Below are positions 33,635-46,207 of a stretch of DNA of 64,000 bases, piece after piece. The notes under the pieces were generated by a model. It saw only the letters and a list, made by a program, of their open reading frames with translations, was not told the DNA's origin and did no database searches. Each line of letters opens with the position of its first letter. Position 1 is the stretch's first letter. The stretch comes from Holacanthus passer (taxonomy: Eukaryota > Chordata > Actinopteri > Pomacanthidae). A program made the translations under genes and the position numbers. The stretch covers positions 1,106,001-1,170,000 of the forward strand of contig JAFREQ010000047.1 of the NCBI GenBank assembly GCA_025331565.1, read 5' to 3'.

Positions 33635-36600
33635 ACAATCAGTAGTCCTCTGATCATATGACTAAGTTGGAACAGATGACTCTTCAGGACCGCAGCCAAC
33701 TTAGTTCTCAGGACACTGAAGAAGTCTTATTCTAGCCTCTCTTCAATCGTACAGTAGTGTGTGTAATTTGTATGTAAAATTCAATTTCTTATTCAGATTA
33801 AGAGCTATAACATAATACACATTACCAGTTTAAATATCTGCAATTCAAGGGTTGAGTTCGAGGAATCTTATCTGTGTTTGGTCAAGCTGAAACCACAACC
33901 TCTCTCTGTCTTTATGTGTGTGATAAGAGCCTGTGTAACTGCTCGACCTGCAGTGATCCCTTGCTCGTTGATTGTGGTTAAACAGCATGTTACCGCTGCA
34001 GTTAGGAAAATGATACCTTTTTGAGCACCTAGACATATCTTTATTTTTCATTTATGTCTAAACATGATATACAGCAATTTTGACATTAGAAGCTTTAGAA
34101 GAGTAAGAATTTGATCATGCATAGATGGGGAGGAAGGCAAGAAGAAGAGCACTAGCAAATACATTAAGATATCAGCCCAGTCTCATTTCAAGCTGAATTA
34201 TTGATGACAGACAACAACAGGAATATGAAATATGTATTCTAGTGTGGAAGCTTGAGATAATCTTTGAAGAGATAATGTAATTGTAATAGATAAATAGACA
34301 GATAGACTTTATTGTTCCAAACTGCGAAATTCTTGTGTTGAAGCAGCTACAGTTGAACACAAGACATATCATATTAAATAGCAGTGTAACAACACAACAT
34401 TTAACACTATATAGTGCAAATAACAAGTACTGCAATTAACAGGTACAACAGGAAAGGGAACTAAGAAAATGACTCTATAAGTAAAAGTGGTAAGCTGCGC
34501 AAAATTTGTGTAAAAGATCCCAAATGCAGTGCAAACAGATCAGAAACTCCATGTAAACTACAACATTGTGAGTCCTGAGTTTCCTCTGTTAGACTGAGCT
34601 GCAGACTTGTACAGACAAGATGTATGATAAAAGCTGTGTGTATGATAATGTATTGCATTTTGGACAGTTCGTGTTGCAGATATGTAACTCATTGCTAATG
34701 TCTCTTGTTGCAGTTCCAGGAGATCTGGGAAACCAGTTGGAGGCAAAGCTGGATAAACCCAGCGTGGTCCATTACATCTGCTATAAGAAGACCGAGTCCT
34801 TCTTCACTCTGTGGCTCAACCTGGAGCTGCTGGTCCCTGTAGCCATAGACTGTTGGATAGACAACATAAGGTATAACATGGGTTCCTCTGTTTGTGTGGG
34901 TCTTTCTATTTACATTCAGACATGAGTAGAGTATTGTTTGTCAGTCACTGATGAATTTATCCACCTCACCAAATGCACAAGATGTAATTCTCTTAAAAAA
35001 GGTTTGGTGATGTCCTGTTTTGACAGTCATCATGTGATGATCAGTGTGGTATGTTTCTGTGGTAAAGGTGACGAAACGGGTTAAACTATTTCCCCTTTGC
35101 TGTTTTTAGGGGGAATGCTTGATTTTTTTGTAAAAATTTACTGTGGTGCAAATTCCTGGAGGCACTGTCAGCAAGATAAGGGCGTAGTAGAGGGGTTCAA
35201 TGACCTGGTTGACTTTCTATCAGCAGTTATCAACCTACACTGGATAAACTGACCGTTGGACCCTTAATTTATCAACAAGGTATTGAAGGAAACAAAGTGT
35301 GAGACACCATTCCGAGCATGTCTCCATCAGCCATTAACTAAATAAGACTTACATGTCAGATATTCAATGAGCCTTTATTTTAGCCATTCAACTTATCATG
35401 TCATATGCTTTGTTAGTGAATAAAATCCTGTCATTTCCAAAAAATAGATATTGTTTGTAAATTGTTATTGTTTATTCACTTAGACATTTAGAACTGTGAG
35501 CTACAATATCTCCAAATGAGAACTTTATTGTGATGCACTTAAGTAGAGAGGCATTTTGCAATACTATTGAATCATTGCTCTGGTCCCTTAAAGATGTGGC
35601 TTCACCAATCCAGGCCTCTAACTTCCTCTGCAGTTAGAGAATTGATTTGCTTAAGTTATCTTGACTAATGGAGGGCTTTTATTGTGAAACATGAGTAGAG
35701 AGTGGAAACCATGTTCAGCACTCATCTAATTGGCTGATCATATGATTGGACTTACATGACTGGCATAGTACTGTGGCTGCAAACAGCGTATTTCATTTTT
35801 AATCAAGTTGAAGCTTAGCAACCACCTTAAACATAAAGCAGTTTCAAACCATGAGCAATTTTCAGCAAAATGAGTTCATTAATAAATCTGATATAAATAA
35901 GCTACCTACAATTTATAAACTGTCTCTGTCTTTAAAATTGATTGGTTCAATCTAAGTCTATACACCACTAACAATGTAAGTACATTTCATACACTCTGAT
36001 GTTTATGGGGTTAATGTTGGTCAAGAGCCAGCAAACTGTGACTAAGGGGCATTTTGTAAGTTTGCCAGCTCTTGTAACTTTCGAGAAACAGTTGCCATTA
36101 TGTCCACAAGCGCCATTTACAGGATCACAGTAAATGCTAAAGCAACTATGTACAGTAGAGGCTCAGGAAACTGTTCATCATCACAATTTTCTCAGAGGGC
36201 AGTTAGATTTAAGTGGAAATACTTCTAATGTCCTTCTGACTGATTCTGAGTCAGTCAAAGAGTCAGTACGTCGGCAACCTGCCTCTGTAATGTCAGTTAC
36301 ACAGCAATATCTATCCAAAGTTTGCTAACATACGTATGTTACCCATTTTCAAAGTCAGTTATTCATGTATCAAGAAGAAAACCTTGTTTAACGTTAGGTT
36401 CATAAATGTACCCAGAACCTACGTTACTTTAATGACAGACTAAAAGTGTGTGGGTGAGACATGAGGTTGCTCCAGGTTTGTACATGTTTAGGTGAATCAG
36501 ATTGAAAGGACACAGCACAGGTTTAACTGAGTCATAGATTGACAGTTATAGTGAAATAACTGGCATACAGTCTGGTAAATGAAGGCGTAAGTCAGAGTTT

Positions 36601-39600
36601 AAACCCTCAGTTAAACCAAAATAATGCTAATTAGAAAATAACCAAGATCCAGTTAGTGTACTTATCTAGCAACCATAGATTTTAAAATATTTTCCTCACA
36701 CGTTAAACCCAGACACCTTCTCTCACATCTGCATGGGACTGTAAAAAAAACTGAGTTGGGGAAGTTGTTGTCAAACATAACTAGGAACGTGGTAGAGCAA
36801 TCATGTTTGAGAATGGGAAGTGTACTGTTCCCTCGTAGTAAAATGTCTTTGTGACTTTGTGTGGTTCACCACGGATGCAGAACCGACACTGATCGAATTT
36901 TCCTTGTGTGTGTTTCCTTTCCTGTGTGTGCGTGCGTGCGCGCAGGCTGATCTACAATAAGACCACACATGCCACCTCGTCCCCACCCGGTGTGGACATC
37001 CGTGTCCCAGGGTTTGGACAGACGTATTCACTGGAGTATCTGGACCCCAGCAAACGCAGCGTGGGTGAGTTGAAAGTCCAAAACCAAACAATTCTTTAAA
37101 AAGTGTAAACTGGGCAAAATGTGTCGGTTTCCAGAAATGTCCCCACTCTGAAGGTCTAAATGGGTGCTCACAAAGATGGACAAACATGACTGAGATTATT
37201 ACTGCTCCATTTTGGACTGAGAGACTGAATGTATGACGCTTTCTTTCCTTCTTTTCTTGTGTGTCTCCCAGGCATATATTTCTTTACCATAGTGCAGGCG
37301 CTGGTGGAGTGGGGCTACACCAGAGATGATGACGTCAGAGGAGCCCCTTATGATTGGAGGAGAGCGCCCAGTAAGCAGCCATGCACACACACTCGCACAA
37401 AACCAGCTCTACCACGCAGTTGACTTACACCACATGACACACACAAACTGAATGTTATTGCAGCCATGCAATGCATTTCTTTGTTTCAGTCAGCATTTAA
37501 GGAATTTACAACACGTGCGTCTTAGTCAGCGTTGACATGTGGAAACAAACCAAATGGATGATGCTAACTGGGAGCACATGCTTTTAAATTGTTCTGCAAA
37601 TCATGGAATTGTTAAGTCAGAATAAATGGGGGTAAATAACCTGGGGAATTTTTACCTTCAGTTTTCAACTGGTCCTTTCCTGTTGGAGCTTTTACTGCCC
37701 AAACCAGGAAGGAATCACATGTTAAGTCCTGGAATTGCCCCAGCCTGATAGAGGAATTGTAGGGAATTTCACAGTAGGGCTGTTGGGGGAACTTTGTTCG
37801 CTCATATTTTCTGTTCTTTCTTCTCTATCAGATGAGAATAAAGAGTATTTCCTGGCACTGCAGAAGATGATTGAAGAGATGGCGGAGAAGGCTGGCGGGC
37901 CCGTCGTGCTCATCGCTCACAGCATGGGCAACATGTACACCTTGTACTTCCTCAACCACCAGCCACAGGCCTGGAAAGACAGATACATCAAAGCTTTCAT
38001 TTCTCTGGGACCACCGTGGGCTGGGGTAGCCAAGACCCTCCGCGTGCTCACCTCTGGTAAGAGATGGAAGCCGTTTTCTAGAAACAGTTTTAGCGTGCTT
38101 ATGTAACAGGTCTAACCCTGCATTCCCAGGAAAAGTCCAGAATGAAAACAAGACGGATGAGAGCATAATATTCAAAAACATTTCAAAATGATTTCTCATA
38201 CAGAAAATAAACAGTCCAAAATCAGGGCTGCTCTCTCGCACATTGACACAGATGTCACGCCATACATGCCTTTTCTTACATGAACTTTTCATCTTTGCTT
38301 TCTCTGATTATTTTTCAAGTTCAGACGAGCTGAGGCACAGAGCGTAACAAATTTAAGGCAGCACTTTTCATGGATTGTTCATGAATGCACCAATCATCAT
38401 CTGTTTGTACCAAAAAGGTGCAACAACAAAATCATTGCGATGCACATTCCAGTGATGCAGCCAATCACAATAATTTTGTGGACAGAGCAAGACTAGAGAG
38501 ATTGCTGTGTTAGTATTGTTTGCACTGTGCAGCTCACTACATCTGCACAACATAACTCAAATTACAAAAATCCAGTAAAGCTAAATTAAACAACCAAGTC
38601 AACTTGGTCATACATACCTCATGAGATAACAAAATAATGTAGGCTTGGTTAGCACAGTCAGATCTTTCCCACTCGTTCTAAACTGCATGAATATTACTGA
38701 CAACACACATATTTCTCCATGTATGCAGATATAAATAAAACACTCTCATACCTACATTTACAATGGATCTGCACCTAACTTTAATAGATTGTTTGCTCAA
38801 TAGAAGTTTTGTTACAGCTTGCGACGCAAATAGCATGTGCACCCTAATTCAGAAGTTTTACCTGTACCCTTCAAAATAAAAGTCTTGGCTAAATCTATTC
38901 CAATCCAGTCTAAGATTTTACAAGGATTTATTATTCTCTGTTCATAATTTAAAAAACTACAAAAACATATTGAAACCGAATAAGTGCCCTTTGAAGGCAA
39001 CCTATTATTCAGACATTGCTGCATCGTGCAAGCTCCATTCTGGGATGGTAGGACTGGCCAGGGGCTTAAACATTTGTCACAATAATTGTCTGCTCTCTGA
39101 TGTGGTCAATGAGGGAAAACAAAGTGCAAAATCCAACAGTTGTTTATGACCAGCTGTGAGTGAGATGCTTTCTTAACCTCTAGTCCATTGCTGTTTGATG
39201 AAGACATCATAAGAATGTGCAGTTTAAAGGTGTTAGGTGTTAGGTTTTAAAGGTGTGCAGTTTAAAGGCGTTATATCTTGACTGAGTAGTGAAGTCCTTG
39301 AAAACCTTAAAACATTCAGTCATCTTTTGTAGTCTGTGTAATAATGTACAAGGACTGCTCCCATCCACACTCTGTCCTCTCCTAGATTACTTCATTACTT
39401 CATTGCTCAGACCAAATTGCATAAAGGACAATTACATTAGATCCTGTATGATGGTAAATGTTTCCCTGCCCTGCACTGCCTGTAAACCTGACACAATCTG
39501 GATTAAACAGTATTGTGCAATACAGTATACTGTATACGGTACATGTCTCAGGACATGAGTCTTTTTTTAAGAAGCCACACAATGAAACTCACCGTTCGTT

Positions 39601-40941
39601 GTCACTGGAAATTCTGAGCTCAGTTTCAGTTCTCTGTGACCGGTTTCTTTTCTCTGCCTGCAGGTGATAATAACCACATCCCAGTCATCAGCCCGCTGAA
39701 GATTCGCTCCCAGCAACGTTCTGCTGTCTCCACCACCTGGCTGCTCCCCTATGCCCACTCCTGGCCCAAAGATCAGGTCTGTGTTGTGTGTTCATGGATG
39801 TTTGTAGACAGGCGTTCACCATTTTCTCTCATACCAGGGAGACTTAAATTTCATCCTGTCTCTGTTTGCCAGTCTTTCATTTGTCCTCCTCTCTTGGCTC
39901 TCTGAGCGTTCAGCATCTGTCAGCAGGGGAAATTTTCAAATTGAAATGTAGCCTTAAAGCTGTAGTAATAACTTTTTTTTACAATACTAATCAGTATTGA
40001 CAAACCCGTAGATAATTATTACCCAACTCTGTAGCTTCCCTATGCCTTGTTTCAAGCTACATCAGGCAGCTTTTTTCAGTAGGAAAGCTCTGATAAACCC
40101 ACTGTATCCTACCCATCCTGCATCAGCATTTAGCAGCCAAAGAGCCAGATATTTCCCTCAGGAGTTGGTGGAGACAAAAAGGGAGCAAAAAGAAGAGTGA
40201 ATATTGGACTTGGATGAGTCAAATAGACAAAAACGTGACTCAAAATGAATGTCAATGTTGCTCCACAATCAATGAATGCATCTTTTTAACAGAAGTAAAG
40301 GTAGCCTGTTGAACAGTTGTTAAGTACGTCCCACACATAAAGCACTACCAGCCAACAGGCAGTGGTGTAGATTATTAAAATCAATTTCATCCTTTTGGAG
40401 TAATGCAGGAAAAATAAGGGGGCAGAATATGATGAAAATGTAATAGTTAGAGTCAGTATGAACATGTTCTTCTTTAGCATTTGGTAAAAGTAACCAAATC
40501 AAACAACTGAGAAACTTTTTTCTACCCATCCACCACCAGGTCTTGCTGCAGACACCCACCACCAACTACACTGTGCTGGACTACAAGCGCCTCTACTCAG
40601 ACATGGGTTTTGCGGACGGCTGGCTGATGCGACAGGACACGGAGCCACTGGTGAGCGACCTCACACCACCCGGCGTGGCCGTCCACTGCCTGTATGGCAG
40701 CGGCGTCCCCACGCCGCAGGCCTTCCAGTACTCTGACAAGTTCCCCGATGTGGAGCCCACCGTGGTGAACGGCGACGGGGACGGGACTGTGAACCTGCTG
40801 AGCGCCGTGCAGTGCAAACGGTGGATAGGAAAGCAAAAACAGCCTGTGATGTTAAAAGAGCTTCCAGGGAACGAACATGTGAACATGTTGCTGAACTCCA
40901 CAACTGTGGCTTACATCAAGACTGTGCTGTTCTCCCCGTGA
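32801..40941 (+). CDS. pla2g15: Lysosomal phospholipase A2 group XV (complete, 7 coding exons)
   Basis: PLA2G15 is a lysosomal phospholipase and acyltransferase that deacylates phospholipids and can transfer the acyl chain to ceramide. Exons: 32801-32951, 34714-34870, 36946-37064, 37272-37370, 37832-38056, 39664-39776, 40540-40941. They join to 421 aa; human is about 412. A hydrophobic Leu-rich signal peptide covers residues 1-25. The nucleophile is Ser206 in AHSMGN. The triad is completed by Asp369 (GDGDGTVN) and His401 (NEHVNML). Cys73 and Cys97 bound the lid loop as in LCAT. PLA2G15 identity rests on GDLGNQLEAKLDKPS, IDCWIDNIR, SAVSTTWLLPY, GWLMRQDTE and GDGTVNL. The start is ATG 32801 (GCCATGG context), preceded by a tiny upstream ORF. 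It is a tandem paralogue of lcat. Exons 1, 2 and 5 have identical lengths in the two genes, but the last intron is in a different place. Confidence 0.96.
33053..33632. repeat. pla2g15 intron 1 features: GCTAGC words and a (GT)n tract
   Basis: GCTGCTAGCGATGCTAGGCG lies at 33053-33072, close to the gene start. A pure GT run of about 39 bases lies at 33594-33632. Otherwise this part of intron 1 shows no coding signal. Confidence 0.85.
34265..34345. repeat. LINE 3'-end-like fragment in pla2g15 intron 1
   Basis: A TAGATAAATAGACAGATAGA run is followed by CTTTATTGTTCCAAACTG and CGAAATTCTTG. This resembles the TTTATTG-plus-GAAATT pattern of similar fragments at 32007 and 15915. Assignment is tentative. 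Confidence 0.4.
34871..36945 (+). other. pla2g15 intron 2
   Basis: This 2.1-kb AT-rich intron has donor GGTATAAC and acceptor GCGCGCAG. No coding segment, RNA gene or clear mobile element was seen. Confidence 0.7.
38057..39663 (+). other. pla2g15 intron 5
   Basis: This 1.6-kb intron has donor GGTAAGAG and acceptor GCCTGCAG. Nothing recognisable was found inside. Confidence 0.7.
39777..40539 (+). other. pla2g15 intron 6 (position not shared with lcat)
   Basis: This 763-base intron falls in phase 0 between the codons for KDQ and VLLQTP. lcat has no intron at the matching KDH/VFISTP site. No embedded element was recognised. Confidence 0.8.
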
Positions 40942-40986
40942 TGCTGGCAGAAAGGGAGGGACTGGCAAGCAGGAAGATGGCTTTAA

Positions 40987-40994
<8 letters not shown>

Positions 40995-41041
<47 letters not shown>
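40995..41041. repeat. (CA)n microsatellite in the pla2g15 3' UTR
   Basis: This is a pure CA run of about 47 bases, 54 bases after the stop codon. Confidence 0.95.
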
Positions 41042-41046
<5 letters not shown>

Positions 41047-41860
41047 ATATTTAAACTCAGCCAGAGGACAGACACAGACTGACTCTTCTGGCCTGTTTCT
41101 CTGAACATTGCCAAAATCTTCCCCTGTACGTGTCACACTGCTTAAGAAAAAGTATTGATATTTTGTAGTATAATTGCTGAATCAAAGTTTTAAAATTAAT
41201 TTTATAGCTGTAATTATACAACTTATGTTAATGTCAGGTTGTTTACTGTTGAATAAGCTTAATTAAAACGACTTTTATATTATTCTCAGCTTTCAAAGAA
41301 CCAGAGATTTTACCTACTAAATTCCATGTTATTATGATAAAGAACGTGTATGTACAAGTCAAAAACCAGGGATATACTATATGTGCCACTTTCTGAGTTA
41401 TTAATCAAAGTCAGATCTTTTTATTAATGTTGTAAAAGAGATTTCTGAACTCCTTTGACTCTAATGTTAGGCTAAATGATAAAGCACACACTGCATTTGT
41501 ATCTTTCTCAGTGCAACAGGTCACATGTTTTAGTGCTTGGTATATGTTCAAGTGACTTAGAAAACATTTAGCAGAACAACTTGTTTATTTTTTTTTTTTG
41601 TACTATTCATCTAGTGATTCTTTTGTTCATCTTTTTTTTTGCTGTTTGAGGACTTTTATTGTGTTGTCCATATTACACGAGTCATGTGCTGAGGGACTAG
41701 AACTTCCCTGGGATATGGAAGTTGATTTTAGTCACATTGAAGCCACTCAACGGTCAACAAAAAGACTTTTCAAGTTTAACAAAAGAGACAAAACACTCAC
41801 TGGAATTTTTCTTTTCTTCTCACTGTCTTAATCAACTAAGAAAGTCTGCTCTATTCATTA

Positions 41861-42013
41861 AGACCATGAGATGCAGTTGAAAGCTTTTTCTGTCTTTCTT
41901 TTGTCAAACTCTTCTGTTTGACTCAACAGTGAAACAAAAAGGTTTGTCAAAAAATCTTAACTCAAGGTCCAGTTGCAAGCTTTTTCCGAGCTTTCAACAG
42001 CATCTCATTGTCT
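41861..42013. repeat. Inverted repeat downstream of pla2g15
   Basis: The left arm (ACCATGAGATGCAGTTGAAA at its core) and the inverse of the right arm (ACAATGAGATGCTGTTGAAA) match at about 24 of 26 positions, with about 100 bases between. A weaker third copy (AGATCATGCGATGCAGGTGT) lies near 42120. It may be part of a dispersed repeat. Confidence 0.7.
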
Positions 42014-42881
42014 TCATCAATGAACGGAGTTTGCTCAGTAGTTTTTGAGTTGTCCTGTACCATGGTTCAGACCAAAATTCCATGCTTTGGCCGAGTGATG
42101 ACAGCTGTATCTGCTGATGAAGATCATGCGATGCAGGTGTAAGCACTGGAAAATTAGTAAGCAGACCTTGGAGTGTTTATTTTTTCAAACTGACGTCAGG
42201 AAAGAGCTTTGAAGGTCAAAAGTTTCAAGAGTTTAACCAAATACATTTTAAATTCTGCTCCTGATTGTTTGCTGTATCAAAAAACAGCCAAATGATAGTG
42301 ACATCCTGTTTTTAATCAGAGTTTTATGATTCACATATAATGTAAAAGTAAATTACCTGCTGTGTTAAGCTCCTTCTCTTCACCTTCCATGTTCTATACA
42401 GTACGTTTTCATGGTTTGATACATATTTTTGCCCAGGTTTGGTTTCAATCAGGTGCCTAGACAAACTGGATTTACACAGGGACAAATTAGGGGACTTATG
42501 GTATAAATCATATTTTTTTCTTGACTGTTCTTTTTTTTCTTCTGTTCAGACAGACTTGAAAAGTTCTGAGTGCAGAGTTTAAAACCTGACTCCTTGTCCT
42601 TTGCGGACATGCAGCCAGAATCTCTCTGACCTGAGTGATTGTACCGTGCCATCGAGCCTTCTCTGGGCCAGACCAAGATGATATACTCATATCTGCTGTG
42701 AACTGTCATAAATGTGTGTCATAAACATGTGTTGCCTTCTATAAAGCAAATCTTCCAAACATTACATTCAGCCATTTACTATTCTTTGTGCAGTAAATCC
42801 CCATGGTATACTCTTCATGTGCAGCTTCTCACACATGCGTCATAATTCACTAAAAAACCTTAGTAGAAAACTTGTAGCAGC

Positions 42882-42887
42882 TTTATT
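42882..42887 (-). terminator. Candidate usb1 poly(A) signal AATAAA
   Basis: AATAAA on the minus strand lies about 410 bases past the usb1 stop. No closer hexamer was noticed. Confidence 0.4.
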
Positions 42888-43298
42888 TATATACAGTATT
42901 AAAATAATGTAGAAAAATATTTTTCCTTATTTTTGCCATTGAGCTTTGATTGTCTTTGTTGGGACAAGCCACAGTCCATCACTAAATCAGACCTGACCAT
43001 CAGGCTGATCTCCCAAAAACTTTGTGAACATTTGTCTGTAAGGTGATTACCCATGGCTGTATGATGTTGACAGCTGAAAGGTTACAGTCATCCTTACAAT
43101 CAACATTTCAATAACAGCTGTGAGTCCTTCTCCTGGATTTGCAACTGGGCATATGAGACTCCAGAAATAACATTGTTTTGACTTTAACTATATCATTAAA
43201 TTCTTCCCCATTCTTGGTTCTTGGTTCCAGCTCATTTATGCGAGTCAAAAGGACGCAGCTGTTAAGGTCCAGTGGTCAGGGTATACATGTGTCAAATG

Positions 43299-46207
43299 TT
43301 AGGGCTGAAGAGGGAAGTGGTAGGTTTTGTTTCCCGTCTTGCAGCGCAGCTCCACGCAGTTCAACCTTAGCAGAAATGGTCCTTCCTCATGGTCATCAAC
43401 CAGACTCTAAAAGTCAAAAAAAATCACAGACATGTGAACAGCGATCAGGTAAATCTGGTCAATTCTGTGCAAATCATCCAGGCATGACTGCTGTGACTGA
43501 GGCCAAGTCATATCATCTGTACCCAATGTTATCTCAGCTGCTGTCAGAATGGTCCTCAGCAGTGTTCAGCACAATACACATGCAAAAAATAATTGACTGC
43601 ATACACATGAAACCTAAATCCAAACTAGAGTCTGTTAATTGAGTTTTAAAAAAAGTTACATTTGGTTATTAAAGAATTATGGCCTGGTCAGAGCATTTTA
43701 CAGTTACCTCACTCATATCTTTGGTATTTTTGTACTGTAGTTTCTTATCAGCCAACACACGTGCTGATACAGAAATAGCTGCAATAAACTAGTATCAGCT
43801 GATAAACTGATCCGCCATACTGGGGTAGTTGGGACTGAGGAACTATAGCTTGTTTGTCAATTAGGAGGAACAGTGAAGTGATTTCAAATGAAAAATCAAA
43901 ACATAATGATGCCAGTGTTGTTAGGATGGACCTTGTACCTGTAGCTCCTGAATGCACTCCTTCATCTGTCCTGCCATGTCTCCAACACACCAGGCCAGAC
44001 TCACATGGAAAGACGGATCCTGTCAGACACATCAGAGGGAACAGTATGGAGGTAAGACATGGATGTGGACAACTTCAGATAGCTTTGGATGATTTTTTCA
44101 TATTTTTTAAGCAAAAAAAGCAAAGGTTTACAAGAAGTCATTGACTGATAATTCTTTCAACAACTAATCATACTGAACATTGTGTTAGGTATTTTAGTGT
44201 GAAGACACATTTGTCCTATTAGCTTAAATCAAAAGTAAAATCATCCCAATAACTAATTTAGCAGATTCACTGTTTTTACCCACTTCAACAAGAGAAAAAG
44301 ACTCATTCAAACTTAAGATTGACACACAAACTGGCCAATCTACAGACCTCAAACTATAAAATGTGTTCAAATGTGTTCAACAGCAACCTTATAGAAAGTG
44401 TCCAGGCGAAACTCTGTCATTGTTCTGTCCACTGCTTGAACCAGGTCCAACAACTGGGCATGCCCAGTGCACACTTCCATCCCCAGAAATGTCCTGCAGG
44501 GGACAAGAGACAGACCCATATAGGCAGAGATATATTAGGAAAGCACACAAGCCAGACATACATGTACTGTTAATGAGTCTTCAATGAATTTCATTTTTTG
44601 GCCAATTGCCAAGCAACAACTTTTTGGCAACAGCAACAACAGTCTGTGCCACACAGAGAATTTTTAGTTTATGGCACCTTGGCCAGTGACCAAGTCATAT
44701 ATCTGGACTATGACAGACAGACATTCAAAGGCCTTGACCGTACCTTGTTCTCTCAGCGTTACAATAGACCTTCAGTCTCCCCGCTGAGCACACAAACCTG
44801 ACAACAAGAAGCACAGCTAGAATGAAAATGCCACTATAATCAGCTCCATTTTCATTTCCTCTCCTAATTTGTTTTTACTACTCCGCCTACTCCAGTGAAA
44901 ATGATCCTCCAGGGTGCTGCTGCAAATGCAGTTTTATTCATCTTATCTTGAGATAGTTATTATAGAGTTATTATATCCATGGTAATACAATGATAACTGC
45001 AGTCTCGTCGTCATTTAACTTCTCTTCATCATTTAATTTCTTTTGATGTACTATATTTTATATTTTTTGCAAATTTCCCCACTGAGGGACAAATAAAGGT
45101 TTATCTTAACTTGTGACCTTGTTTTTTGTGATATGGGTTCCTTAACTTAAAAAAACCCAAATAAAAACAGATAAAAAAGACTGAATCATCCCGTGTGTGG
45201 GTAATTAGTATTAACAAACCTCTTGCAGTGCACCAGGCCTGCCCTGAGGCTTTGTGTGAAGGGTTGGATCCAGTGATATGTCAGCACCACAGTCTGAGAC
45301 AGGCTGAGGTGGAACTCCTCCTGCGGGCTCAAAACCACACCGCGGGCCCTTGCCACTGAGAGCAGCTCCTCCAAAAGCTCTCTGAACTCCTCCTCAGGAT
45401 GATCTGATGTGGAGAGGAGACAGGCAGAGAAGCATGCACACAAGAAACCAATCAGGTAAATACATGATGAACTTGGATAGCAAGTGTGAGGATGTGACTT
45501 TTGTTGATGATAAGTCAACAACAGTAAAGCTGGTGTCGATCTTACATGGCAAATAAACATATGTGGCCCAGTTGCCTCTCTCATGTTTGAAGGAGCGGAT
45601 GCGTCCACCATGAAGAGTGCTGTCTTCAGTCTGTGAGTCCACTTCCTCAGGAAACATGGCCAAGAGGCATCCAGGAAGAGGCAGCCTGCTGGAAACACTG
45701 CCCAGGATGAGTGGTCACTTCACTTCAAATATCCTACTGCATAGCTGCATAGTTAGAAACCTAGAAACCTATTGTCTAACACAATCTTAAGATAGGATAT
45801 ACCTTTATTCGTCCCACAGTGAGGAAATTTACACACACACAAATTCAATAGGTTTACTATCATCCATGGGGCCGACCATGATCAATTAATGAATTAGATT
45901 TAAAATTTAGGACGATTTATCATGTAAGTTTAAGAATTAATCTTGGTCATACATTAAAAGTGAGACATGGTGTTTTCTGTCATCCTCTTTCAACAGAGAG
46001 TCTTTGGCAAATCATGCTATCCTACTCAGCCACCACAAACCTCTACACGCACCTTGTTTTAGCGACCTGGTCCTCAGTTTTAGGTTTCTTCCTCGCTGGG
46101 CAGCCATCATCATCATCACCTTCCTCTCGGCACTTCGGAGAGCAGCTTCTGTTCGGAGCAGCCGCCTCACTTTCCTCCTCCGAGCTGCTGCTGTAGCCGA
46201 CCAACAT
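43299..46207 (-). CDS. usb1: U6 snRNA 3'-end phosphodiesterase USB1 (complete, 7 coding exons)
   Basis: USB1 is a nuclear 2H-family 3'-5' exonuclease that trims the oligo(U) tail of U6 snRNA, leaving a terminal 2',3'-cyclic phosphate. Minus-strand exons: 46053-46207, 45546-45685, 45220-45403, 44744-44797, 44388-44493, 43939-44019, 43299-43406. They join to 275 aa; human is 265. The N-terminus MLVGYSSSSEEESE matches the family's acidic start and is followed by a low-complexity basic/acidic linker. GGRIRSFKHERGNWATYVY is the conserved core entry. The two catalytic motifs are HLS (His130/Ser132, in EEFHLSLSQTVVL) and HVS (His218/Ser220, in DPSFHVSLAWCVGD). The C-terminus ends TYHFPLQP. The gene is head-to-head with znf319, as I recall for the human pair, so the promoter is probably shared. 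Confidence 0.96.
45064..45112 (-). repeat. LINE 3'-end-like repeat fragment (copy A)
   Basis: On the minus strand it reads AAGATAAACCTTTATTTGTC then CAGTGGGGAAATTTGC. The same block occurs at 45788-45836 and 54165-54212. It lies in usb1 intron 3. Confidence 0.65.
45788..45836 (+). repeat. LINE 3'-end-like repeat fragment (copy B)
   Basis: The block holds ATACCTTTATTCGTCCCACA then GTGAGGAAATTTACACACAC. It lies in usb1 intron 1, in the opposite orientation to copy A. Confidence 0.65.

Larger units (their letters stand above)
40942..42880. other. pla2g15 3' UTR and convergent intergenic region with usb1
   Basis: The two genes end facing each other. The region starts with a CA microsatellite at 40995-41041. 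It also has a 26-base inverted repeat with arms 41861-41886 and 41988-42013. No clear AATAAA for pla2g15 was found, so its 3' end is not placed. No gene was seen. Confidence 0.55.
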
